A model generated the notes under the pieces. The model was not told the DNA's origin. It searched no databases and saw only the letters and a list, made by a program, of their open reading frames with translations. A stretch of DNA of 16,748 nt from DTU089 sp002440045 (lineage in GTDB: Bacteria; Bacillota; Clostridia; Oscillospirales; Acutalibacteraceae): NCBI GenBank assembly GCA_937885695.1, contig CALABP010000028.1, positions 1-16,748 of the forward strand. Direction: 5' to 3'. Below are positions 1 to 6,755 of this stretch, in pieces. How positions within the stretch are numbered: position 1 is the first letter of the stretch; the number at the start of each line of letters is the position of its first letter. The position numbers and the translations under genes were made by a program.

Positions 1-1063
1 GCGTTACTTCGCCGTCGGGCGTTTTGTAGTCAAACGAAACGTTTTTAAACTCAATCGTTCCGCTTTCGTCGGACACATCGCAAGAGTCCTTAACAAGCAT
101 TTCAGGCTCAAGCTCAAGCACAGCGTTTATGCGCTTTGCCGATATTTTGGCGCGCGGAATCATTATAAACATTGCCGCCGCAGTTGAAAGCGCAACAACT
201 ATAAATACAAGATAAATTATAAACGCCTGCAAATCGCCTATGGTATTCTGAATTTCAACGGGGTCCGAAAGGCGGTTTATCTGAACATAGCCGAAGCTTA
301 CAAGTAAAATTATAAGCGCAAATACAAGAAGCGTGGCTATAGGTATGAGCATGGCAAAAATTCTTGCGACTTTAAGCGACATTCCCGTAAGGTCGTCGTT
401 CGCTTCTTTAAAGCGGCGGTCCTCGTGCTCTGTTCTGTTAAATGCTCTTATAACTCTTATTCCGTTGATTTTTTCGCGGATTATGAGGTTGAGCTTGTCA
501 ACTCTTTTTTGTATTTTATCAAAATAAGGTACGACAAGCTTTGCAATAAGCAGTGCAATTACCGCTATCACGGGAACGACTATTAAAAGAACCGTCGAAA
601 GACCGGGGTCCATAATAACAGCCATAACCGTTCCGCCGATAAGCATAATGGGCACGGTGATTATCGACCTTAACGAAGCGAGTATAAGGTCCTGAACCTG
701 ACGTATATCGTTTGTCGTTCTTGTAATAAGCGACGGCACGCCGATTTTGTCAATATCGCCCTGAGAAAAGCTTTCGACCTTTTTAAACACCGTTTCTCTG
801 AGCTCGCCGGCAAAGCTTGTTGAAACCTTGCTTGAACAGTAGCAGTTTAAAACGGATATTATCGCCGCAACAACGCACACAAGAAGAAGTATGCCGCCGA
901 CTGACTTGATGTTTTCAAGATTCCCCTGTGTTATGCCGTTATTTATAAGCTGGGACATAAGAAGCGGAAAAGCAAGCGTAAGTATATTATTAACAGCGGC
1001 AAGAAGAAGCGTAAAGACAGCAAACTTTCTGTGCGGCTTTAAAAATTTCAAAAGCTTTATCAT
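1..1063 (-). CDS. ABC exporter, fused permease/ATPase (N-terminal part)
   Basis: Partial gene that begins at an ATG at 1063 and runs off the left edge; 354 codons are visible. The product starts MIKLLKFLKPHRKF and has a type-1 exporter transmembrane domain (ABC_membrane family). Helices are visible near residues 15-38, 55-75, 130-175 and 240-300. The long cytoplasmic loop contains INGIRVIRAFNRTEHE, a typical coupling region of the LmrC/LmrD and YheI/YheH half-transporters. The final visible residues, FKNVSFDYKTPDGEVT, are the beginning of the nucleotide-binding domain; Walker A lies outside the window. Proteins of this type usually pair with a second fused half-transporter encoded immediately downstream, so a partner is expected to the left. 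The start is supported by GGAGTG upstream of the ATG. The substrate (drug, lipid or peptide) cannot be told from this part. The gene is divergent from the Ca2+ ATPase gene. Confidence 0.9.
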   Translation of the reverse strand, partial: MIKLLKFLKPHRKFAVFTLLLAAVNNILTLAFPLLMSQLINNGITQGNLENIKSVGGILLLVCVVAAIISVLNCYCSSKVSTSFAGELRETVFKKVESFSQGDIDKIGVPSLITRTTNDIRQVQDLILASLRSIITVPIMLIGGTVMAVIMDPGLSTVLLIVVPVIAVIALLIAKLVVPYFDKIQKRVDKLNLIIREKINGIRVIRAFNRTEHEDRRFKEANDDLTGMSLKVARIFAMLIPIATLLVFALIILLVSFGYVQINRLSDPVEIQNTIGDLQAFIIYLVFIVVALSTAAAMFIMIPRAKISAKRINAVLELEPEMLVKDSCDVSDESGTIEFKNVSFDYKTPDGEVT

Positions 1064-1117
1064 AAAATCACTCCGATGGGCTCTAAAATATGCATTAAAT
1101 TACGCACACAAAAATAC

Positions 1118-1153
1118 ATTATAAATATAACACACATTTTGTGCTTTTGGCAA
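1118..1153 (-). promoter_or_regulatory. Possible promoter of the ABC exporter gene
   Basis: On the minus strand TTGCCA (1148-1153) lies 18 nt before TATATT (1124-1129), with a further TATAAT at 1118-1123. The -35 and -10 each match consensus at five of six positions, but the spacer is one base long. The region is A/T rich, so chance matches are likely. A plus-strand TTGGCA at 1147-1152 overlaps the same -35 but has a poor -10 partner, so the promoter of the Ca2+ ATPase gene is not resolved. Confidence 0.4.
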
Positions 1154-1211
1154 TACAATATTTTCAGTTTATGCCGTATTTCGCACAAAAAACCGAAAGA
1201 GAGCGTCTTAA

Positions 1212-3857
1212 ATGGCTGATTTTCATTCTAAAAGCGTCAGAGAAACGTTTGAAATACTCAAAGCAGAGAGAAACGGGCTTAAAACCGTTGATGCCGAAAA
1301 AAGACTGCGCGAAAGCGGAAAGAACATAATATCGGAAGAAAAGCCGAAAAGCGTACTGTCAAGATTTTTTGCGCAATTCGCCGATTTTTCGATTATTGTT
1401 CTGCTTGTTGCCGCAGGTATTTCCGCCGTGCTTTCGTTTATAGGCGGCGAAAAAGACTTCACGGACACGGCCGTGATACTCGCAATAGTTGTGCTTAACG
1501 CAATAATAGGCACGCTTCAGGAAAGAAAGGCGCAAAAAGCGCTTGACGCGCTCAAAAAAATGTCGTCTCCCGAAGCTTATGTAAAAAGAGACGGCGTTTT
1601 TAAAAAAATCCCTGCCGAGGATGTTGTAAAGGGCGATATAATTTCTCTTAAAAACGGCGATATGATTTGCGCCGACGGCAGAATCATCAGCGATTCGGGC
1701 TTTTCTTCCGATGAAAGCGCACTGACGGGCGAATCGCTCCCCGCGCAAAAAAGCGCGTCAAGGCTCCACCCGAAAAATGCACCCACAGCCGAAAGAAGCA
1801 ACTGCGTTTTTGCTTCGACGCTTGCCGTTTCGGGTCACTGCGAAGCGGTTGTCACGGCAACGGGCAAAGATACCGAAATAGGAAAAATCGCCGGTATGCT
1901 TCTTACCAAGGACGAAGACACGCCGCTTCAAAAACGGCTTTCAAAGCTTTCAAAAGCCCTCGGCGCGGGCGCGCTTTTGTGCTGTGCAGTTATATTCGTT
2001 CTCGGAATAATAAGAAAAAACGATATTCTTTCAAGCTTTATGCTCGCCGTGAGCCTTGCCGTTGCCGCAATCCCAGAGGGGCTTCCGGCGATAGTCACCA
2101 TTGTGCTTTCGCGCGGAGTCGGAAAGCTTGCGTCACGCGGGGCTATTATACGCCATCTTCCGAGCTGTGAAACGCTCGGCAACGCGACTTTTATATGCTC
2201 CGACAAAACGGGCACTCTCACCGAAAACAGAATGACCGTTACCGAAATAAGGCTTCCGCGCAGCGGCGTGTTTTCGCCAGAAAGCTTTGAATGCAAAGAT
2301 ATTTTGAAATATGCGGCGCTTTGCACAAACTGCGAGGTACAAAAAAAGCGCTCAAAAACCGCGGTAACGGGCGAGCCGACCGAAAAAGCGCTTTTTGAAG
2401 CCGCCGTAAAAAACGGCTTTGATATTTCAAAAGAAGGCGCAATATATAAAAGAATAAAGGAAATCCCCTTTGACTCAACTAGAAAAATGATGAGCACCGT
2501 TTACAGGCTCAACAGCTCTTACATTGTAATAACAAAGGGTGCGCCGCAATATCTTTCGAAGCTTTGTACCTCGGGGTTTTCAAGAAGCGGAAAATTTGCC
2601 CTTACAAAATACGACGTCCGCGCCATTGAAAACGCAAACAACGATATGGCGGAGGGCGGTTTGAGAGTAATAGGCGTTGCATTTAAAGAAATAAGCTCGC
2701 TTAATGAAAAAATCGAAAGCGACCTTTCGTTTATGGGGCTTATCGGTATGGAGGACCCGCCGAGAAAAGAAGCTGAAAACGCCGTCAAAAAATGCAAAGA
2801 AGCGGGAATTACGCCTGTGATGATAACGGGCGACCAGCTTATAACGGCAAAAGTTATAGCAAAAAGGCTCGGCATATTAGAGCCCGGGGACCTTGCGAAA
2901 GACGGCGCAGAGCTTGACGCCATGTCCGACGAAGAGCTTAAAAGCGTCGTTAAGGATATACGCGTTTATGCCCGCGCCACGCCCGAGCACAAAATGAGAA
3001 TAATAAAAGCGCTTAAATCATGCGGCGAAACAGTCGCTATGACGGGCGACGGCATTAACGACGCGCCAGCGCTTAAAGCGGCGGATATTGGGTGCGCCAT
3101 GGGCAAAAGCGGAACGGACGTTGCAAAAAACGCTTCCGATATGATTCTTACCGACGACAATTTTTCAACCATAGTAAACGCCGTCGCCATTGGCAGAGGT
3201 CTTTTTGATAACATTAAAAAATCGGTGCGCTTTCTTTTGTCGTGCAACATCGGCGAAATTATGCTTATATTTTTCGCCTCTGTTCTCGGACTTCCCGCTC
3301 CGCTTTTGCCCGTTCAGCTTTTGTGGCTGAACCTTGTGACAGACTCACTCCCTGCAATGGCACTCGGCGTTGAAAGACCCGAAAAGGATATAATGAAACG
3401 AAAGCCCATACAAAAATCAGAGGGCATTATAACGCGCGAACGCGCCTTTGACATTATTCTTGAGGGGCTTCTTTTCGGCGGAATATCGCTTTTTGCATTC
3501 ACGTTCGGCAAAAATGTGTATTCGCTCGACGCGGGAAGAACAATGGCGTTTTGCACGCTCAGCATAGCCGAAATTTTCCACTCGCTTAACGTAAGAACGG
3601 ACCGCTCCGTTTTTTCGGTCTCGCCGTTTGAAAACCCGCAGCTTCTTTTAAGCGCGTGCTTATGCACGCTTTTGCAGGTAAGCGTTGTTTTGATTCCGCA
3701 GGCGGCTTTGATATTTAAGACTGTATCCCTTACTTTAAGGCAGTGGCTTTCAGTTTTTGCGCTTTGCCTTGTGCCGCTTGTTGTAACCGAAGCGGAAAAA
3801 CTCTTTTCAACAAAAAATGAGCACAGAAACCGCCTCAAGCAAAATCGGCAAAAATAA
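1212..3857 (+). CDS. P-type Ca2+-transporting ATPase (P2A, SERCA/PMR1-like)
   Basis: An 881-residue P-type ATPase that should pump Ca2+ out of the cytosol at the cost of ATP. The cation-ATPase N-terminal domain comes first. The actuator domain carries TGES at 172-175. The phosphorylation site is DKTGTLTE with Asp331, and the hinge TGDGINDAPA starts at Thr611. Transmembrane helix 4 has PEGLP with Glu289. Later helices have NIGE (Asn679, Glu682), NLVTDS (Asn707, Thr710, Asp711) and AEIFHSLN (Glu787). By hand alignment these match all the side-chain ligands of both Ca2+ sites of SERCA (E309, N768, E771, N796, T799, D800, E908). Length is normal for bacterial P2A pumps. The start is fixed by an in-frame TAA directly before the ATG; the purine-rich GAAAGAGAG is a modest ribosome binding site. 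The gene is followed by a convergent hydrolase. Mn2+ transport cannot be excluded. Confidence 0.95.
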   Translation: MADFHSKSVRETFEILKAERNGLKTVDAEKRLRESGKNIISEEKPKSVLSRFFAQFADFSIIVLLVAAGISAVLSFIGGEKDFTDTAVILAIVVLNAIIGTLQERKAQKALDALKKMSSPEAYVKRDGVFKKIPAEDVVKGDIISLKNGDMICADGRIISDSGFSSDESALTGESLPAQKSASRLHPKNAPTAERSNCVFASTLAVSGHCEAVVTATGKDTEIGKIAGMLLTKDEDTPLQKRLSKLSKALGAGALLCCAVIFVLGIIRKNDILSSFMLAVSLAVAAIPEGLPAIVTIVLSRGVGKLASRGAIIRHLPSCETLGNATFICSDKTGTLTENRMTVTEIRLPRSGVFSPESFECKDILKYAALCTNCEVQKKRSKTAVTGEPTEKALFEAAVKNGFDISKEGAIYKRIKEIPFDSTRKMMSTVYRLNSSYIVITKGAPQYLSKLCTSGFSRSGKFALTKYDVRAIENANNDMAEGGLRVIGVAFKEISSLNEKIESDLSFMGLIGMEDPPRKEAENAVKKCKEAGITPVMITGDQLITAKVIAKRLGILEPGDLAKDGAELDAMSDEELKSVVKDIRVYARATPEHKMRIIKALKSCGETVAMTGDGINDAPALKAADIGCAMGKSGTDVAKNASDMILTDDNFSTIVNAVAIGRGLFDNIKKSVRFLLSCNIGEIMLIFFASVLGLPAPLLPVQLLWLNLVTDSLPAMALGVERPEKDIMKRKPIQKSEGIITRERAFDIILEGLLFGGISLFAFTFGKNVYSLDAGRTMAFCTLSIAEIFHSLNVRTDRSVFSVSPFENPQLLLSACLCTLLQVSVVLIPQAALIFKTVSLTLRQWLSVFALCLVPLVVTEAEKLFSTKNEHRNRLKQNRQK

Positions 3858-3925
3858 AAAACTCTCTCCGCACTTAAAAATGCGGTGAGAGCTTCAAAGG
3901 GGCGCCCGTTAATTAAAACGGTGCC
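3850..3925 (-). terminator. Rho-independent terminator for the alpha/beta hydrolase gene
   Basis: CTCTCTCCGCA (3862-3872) and TGCGGTGAGAG (3881-3891) form an 11-bp stem with one mismatch and an 8-nt loop. Read on the minus strand the stem is followed by a T-rich run (complement of 3850-3861). A second, weaker hairpin (3901-3910 with 3917-3925, one bulge and one G-T pair) precedes it directly after the hydrolase stop codon. On the plus strand there is no T-run after the stem, so it is a poor terminator for the Ca2+ ATPase gene. Confidence 0.7.
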
Positions 3926-3931
3926 GTGTTA

Positions 3932-4786
3932 TTAATTCTCTGATATACCGTCAACAAAATCCTTAACGAGCCTGTATGCCTTTTTGCCGTCGCCGAGAAT
4001 ATACGAGCTGTGGTCGGCGTTTTTAATTATCGCCTCTTTGCTGTTTTTGATGTTTTTGTGAAGATAATCTGTATCCGAAAGCTTAACCAAATCGTGCTCG
4101 CCCGCGACGATATACACGGGGCATTTTATCTTTGACAAAAGCGCGCGGTTCAAATCGGGCTGGGTCAATATTATGTCGTTAAGAACGGACGGGTTCGTTT
4201 TATTGCTCAGTTTAACTTTTTCTATAAAATGCTGTTTAAGCCCGTCGGGGTTTGAGTTTGCGCCGCACGAAACAACGGCGCCAACAGAGTCCTGATATTT
4301 TGAAGCGAGCATAAGCGCGATAATGCCGCCGTCGCTGTGCCCGACAATATACGGCTTTTCAAGCTTTTTCGCGTCTATAAATTCTTTTGTGTCCTCTGCC
4401 ATAAGCTCATATGAAAGCTCGGGTGTTACGGTGCTTTCGCCGTGACAGCGGCTGTCTATTGAATAAACGGTAAAGTCGTTTGCAAGATAAAGCGCCGCGC
4501 TTTCTATCGTCTTGTGACTGCAGGCGTTGCCGTGAATAAGCACAAGCGGCTTTTTTCCTTCGTCTTCGCCGTAGACGGCATAGTGCATTTTAATTTCGGA
4601 AAGCGTCACGTCGGCTTCATAGTCGGCACATTGGAGGGGCGCCGGCACGCCTTTAACGTCAAGCTCTTTTAAATTGTTGCTTTCGCCTGCAGAAATTCGC
4701 GCTAAAATTAAATACACACCCGCGGCAGTGCCGACAGCAAGAATAGCGCACGCGGCGCAAACCGCCGCCTTTTTAAGTTTTTTCAC
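3932..4786 (-). CDS. Membrane-anchored alpha/beta hydrolase
   Basis: A 284-residue alpha/beta-hydrolase-fold protein. An N-terminal KK-rich stretch and one hydrophobic segment (residues 6-30) suggest a signal anchor that places the enzyme outside the membrane. No convincing lipobox is present. The fold's landmarks are in order: oxyanion-hole loop HGNACSH (85-91), nucleophile elbow GHSDGG with Ser151, GEHD with Asp232, and NADHSS with His259, giving a complete Ser-Asp-His triad. The YSIDSRCHGES segment (109-118) is typical of lipase/peptidase-like (Hydrolase_1, abhydrolase_6) members. The substrate is unknown; carboxylesterase or lactonase-like activities are possible. The start is a GTG, supported by GGAGGC seven bases upstream. 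It is transcribed alone, convergent with the Ca2+ ATPase gene, and is probably monocistronic. Confidence 0.88.
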   Translation of the reverse strand: MKKLKKAAVCAACAILAVGTAAGVYLILARISAGESNNLKELDVKGVPAPLQCADYEADVTLSEIKMHYAVYGEDEGKKPLVLIHGNACSHKTIESAALYLANDFTVYSIDSRCHGESTVTPELSYELMAEDTKEFIDAKKLEKPYIVGHSDGGIIALMLASKYQDSVGAVVSCGANSNPDGLKQHFIEKVKLSNKTNPSVLNDIILTQPDLNRALLSKIKCPVYIVAGEHDLVKLSDTDYLHKNIKNSKEAIIKNADHSSYILGDGKKAYRLVKDFVDGISEN

Positions 4787-4809
4787 TGTATCGCCTCCAA
4801 AACAAATTT

Positions 4810-4838
4810 AATATACCACAAATTTTTCTTTGCCGCAA
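4810..4838 (-). promoter_or_regulatory. Possible promoter of the alpha/beta hydrolase gene
   Basis: On the minus strand TTGCGG (4833-4838), a 17-nt spacer and TATATT (4810-4815) lie just upstream of the GTG start. The -10 is preceded by TGG, an extended -10 motif that could compensate for the weak -35. The predicted leader would be about 17 nt including the ribosome binding site. Confidence 0.45.
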
Positions 4839-4843
4839 CAGCA

Positions 4844-4874
4844 AAACGCCCCGACCTTTAAGTCAGGGGCGTTT
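4844..4874 (-). terminator. GC-rich hairpin after the noc-like gene, possible terminator
   Basis: AAACGCCCCGAC (4844-4855) pairs with GTC (4862-4864) and GGGGCGTTT (4866-4874), leaving one bulged A and a 6-nt loop. It lies between the noc-like gene and the hydrolase promoter, where a minus-strand terminator is expected. Only a very short T-run follows on that strand, so it may be weak or a 3'-end stabilising structure. The 140 bases between it and the noc-like stop codon (4875-5015) contain nothing I recognise. Confidence 0.5.
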
Positions 4875-5015
4875 CGCTGTGGATGTGGGGTGTGAAAGAG
4901 AAAGATATGGCTTTATATATACTCCTCAAACAGCTTTCTTCTATTGACGGCACAAATATCGACGCGCAAATCCGTGCTTTTCTATAGCGGTCGGCTGTTC
5001 TCGAAGGATATATCG

Positions 5016-5846
5016 TTACAACGCCTGTGTTATAACAGGCTTTTCGTCGGGCTTTGCTATTCTGATGACATATTCAAAATACTCGTCGGTTTCGCTTTTT
5101 GCCGTGTCGGCGTCTATGCCGGCTTTTCTTATGGCGTCCACTGCGTGGTTAAGAGTATTTATAAATATTCTCATATCCTTAAAGCCCTTTAATTGCGGGC
5201 GTTTCGGCTCTTTTCGGCGTTTTAAAATATCGGCTATGAGCCGCTCCGACTCCGAAACGTTTAAATGTCTGTCTATTATTATGTCAAGCGCGCGGTTTCT
5301 TGCCGAATTGTCGGGCAGCTGTAAAAGCGCGCGTGCGTGTCTCTCGGAAAGTCCTGCCGAAGCTATTCTGTAACGCATATCTTCGGGGAGCCTTAAAAGC
5401 CGCAGTTTATTTGAAAGAGTTGACTGCGCCTTGCCGAGCTTTTTTGAGATTTCCTCCTGCGAGAGTCCGTGCTCCGATGTGAGCCTTTCTATAGCCTCCG
5501 CCTCTTCAAAAAAGTCAAGATTCTGGCGTTGGACGTTTTCAATCAACGCAAACAGCGCAGACTGACCGTCGCTTACATCCATCACAATGCACGGAAGCTT
5601 TGTAAGTCCCACCATTCTGGCGGCTCTCAGGCGGCGTTCGCCCGAAATAAGCTCGAATTTGCCGCCCTCAAGCGGCCTTACGTTTATCGGCTGTAAAAGC
5701 CCGCTTGTCCTGATGGAAGAAGCAAGCCCTTCAAGCTCGGAATAGTCAAATCTCACACGCGGTTGATTGGGGTTCGGAAGAATACAGTCGTGATTTATTA
5801 ACTGTATCTGGCAATTGGCTTTGTTTTTTGATGAAGCTCTTATCAT
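5016..5846 (-). CDS. noc: ParB-family nucleoid occlusion (Noc-like) protein
   Basis: A 276-residue ParB/Noc-family protein, a CTP-dependent DNA clamp. The N-terminal CTP-binding domain has GLLQPINVRP (49-58), GERRLRAA (69-76) and ENVQRQNL (103-110). The central HTH domain has LSQEEISKKLGKAQSTL (128-144), and the C-terminal dimerisation domain spans roughly 222-265. The DNA-recognition positions that distinguish Noc from ParB read Gln141, Lys147, Arg152 and Arg169. That is Q-K-R-R, against Q-K-K-R in Bacillus Noc and a different set in ParB, which favours Noc-site rather than parS binding. The N-terminus lacks the amphipathic membrane helix of Bacillus Noc. The gene follows rsmG, the usual Noc position, but behind a terminator, so it is probably transcribed separately. 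AAGGA precedes the ATG. No soj/parA lies in the window. Confidence 0.88.
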   Translation of the reverse strand: MIRASSKNKANCQIQLINHDCILPNPNQPRVRFDYSELEGLASSIRTSGLLQPINVRPLEGGKFELISGERRLRAARMVGLTKLPCIVMDVSDGQSALFALIENVQRQNLDFFEEAEAIERLTSEHGLSQEEISKKLGKAQSTLSNKLRLLRLPEDMRYRIASAGLSERHARALLQLPDNSARNRALDIIIDRHLNVSESERLIADILKRRKEPKRPQLKGFKDMRIFINTLNHAVDAIRKAGIDADTAKSETDEYFEYVIRIAKPDEKPVITQAL

Positions 5847-5971
5847 TTCTAATTCCTTTCAGAGTTGCCGTTTAAGTAACTGCCTGTTAGTTTAAAATCA
5901 ATCGGCGGCTGCCTGATTTTTTACTGCCTGTCCTTCCCCTTTCGTGACTACAATATAACACACAAAGCGTT

Positions 5972-6021
5972 AAAAATAAAGCGTTTTCCGTCGTGTCAAA
6001 CTGACGGAAAACGCCTTTTTT
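5972..6021. terminator. Bidirectional Rho-independent terminator after rsmG
   Basis: GCGTTTTCCGTC (5981-5992) and GACGGAAAACGC (6003-6014) form a perfect 12-bp stem with a 10-nt loop. Six T residues follow on the plus strand (6016-6021). On the minus strand the stem is followed by TTTATTTTTA (complement of 5971-5980). It starts just after the rsmG stop codon and separates the GH31-rsmG transcript from the noc-like gene. The remaining spacer, 5847-5970, must hold the noc-like promoter; TTTATT-17-TATATT on the minus strand is a poor candidate. Confidence 0.88.
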
Positions 6022-6029
6022 CGGGAATA

Positions 6030-6743
6030 TTAAAGGGGCTTTGCGGCGATTTTTGCCGAAGCTCGCGGGAATTTCGGCGAAGTTTGCGATATCTTTTTAA
6101 TTTCGATTATGCATCTTTCGCCGCAATCGGGAATTTCAAAGGTGTTAACGCGCTCTGTTTTGCCGCCGAGAAGCGAAACGGCGTTTTTTGCCGCGCCGAT
6201 TTCCTCTTTTGCGGCGGCGCCTTTCATTGAAATAAAACTTCCGCCCAAAGCGACAAACGGCAGGCAGTATTCGCAAAGCACATTAAGCTGTGCCACGGCG
6301 CGCGCGGTTGCATAGCTGAAGCGCTCGCGGTAATCGGCGCTTCTTCCCGCTTCTTCGGCGCGTGCGTGAAGCACGGTTACGTTTTTAAGCCCCATATTAT
6401 CGGCTATGTCTTTGACCGCTTTAAGCTTTTTGCCCGTTGAGTCAAGAAGCGTAACGTTTATGTCGCTTCTTGCGGCGGCTATTACAAGCCCCGGAAAGCC
6501 CGCGCCCGTGCCGACGTCTATTAAAGACGCACCGCTTTTTATATCGACATATTTAAACAGCAAAAGGCAATCGGCAAAATGCTTCAGTGCAACGCCTTCG
6601 TCGTCGGTAATGGCGGTAAGGTTTATTTTTTCGTTCCACTCTTTTAAAAGGTCTTTATAAATGCAAAGCTTTTTTAAGGTTTCACGGTCAATTTCCATTC
6701 GGCACTTTTTTGCCGCGGACGTCATTATTTCTTCAAAAGACAA
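6030..6743 (-). CDS. rsmG: 16S rRNA (guanine-527-N7) methyltransferase RsmG
   Basis: A 237-residue RsmG (GidB) protein, which methylates N7 of G527 in 16S rRNA using S-adenosylmethionine. Its loss gives low-level streptomycin resistance in other bacteria. Visible landmarks are NLTAI (41-45), the SAM-binding loop DVGTGAGFPG (76-85), ATARAVAQL near residue 145, and the family's C-terminal tail ending PKFPRASAKIAAKPL. Length is normal. The start is TTG with AAGGAG eight bases upstream; that Shine-Dalgarno overlaps the stop codon of the GH31 gene. Only 12 bases separate the two genes, so they are very probably cotranscribed and translationally coupled. An ATG six codons downstream is an alternative start but has no comparable ribosome binding site. 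The usual neighbour mnmG (gidA) is absent. Confidence 0.95.
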   Translation of the reverse strand: MSFEEIMTSAAKKCRMEIDRETLKKLCIYKDLLKEWNEKINLTAITDDEGVALKHFADCLLLFKYVDIKSGASLIDVGTGAGFPGLVIAAARSDINVTLLDSTGKKLKAVKDIADNMGLKNVTVLHARAEEAGRSADYRERFSYATARAVAQLNVLCEYCLPFVALGGSFISMKGAAAKEEIGAAKNAVSLLGGKTERVNTFEIPDCGERCIIEIKKISQTSPKFPRASAKIAAKPL

Positions 6744-6755
6744 TTTTAAAACTCC

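Noticed and set aside
1147..1175. TTGGCA-17-TATGCC as promoter of the Ca2+ ATPase gene
   Set aside because: The -10 matches only three of six positions and the -35 overlaps the mirror-image TTGCCA; not strong enough to list.
1928..2497. Long antisense open frame (189 codons, minus) inside the Ca2+ ATPase gene
   Set aside because: Overlaps a clearly coding gene on the other strand; low-complexity residue pattern, no family resemblance. The other antisense frames in this gene, the GH31 gene and the sialidase-like gene are judged the same way.
4700..4786. Lipoprotein signal in the alpha/beta hydrolase
   Set aside because: Cysteines occur near residues 10-13 but without a proper L-x-x-C lipobox; a simple signal anchor fits better.
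4918..5015. Minus-strand reading VDICAVNRRKLFEEYI after the noc-like stop codon, as a small gene or remnant
   Set aside because: About 20 codons, no ribosome binding site, no recognised family; could be chance.
5016..5846. parS or Noc-binding sites near the noc-like gene
   Set aside because: I saw no copy of TGTTTCACGTGAAACA or ATTTCCCGGGAAAT, or a close variant, in the window.
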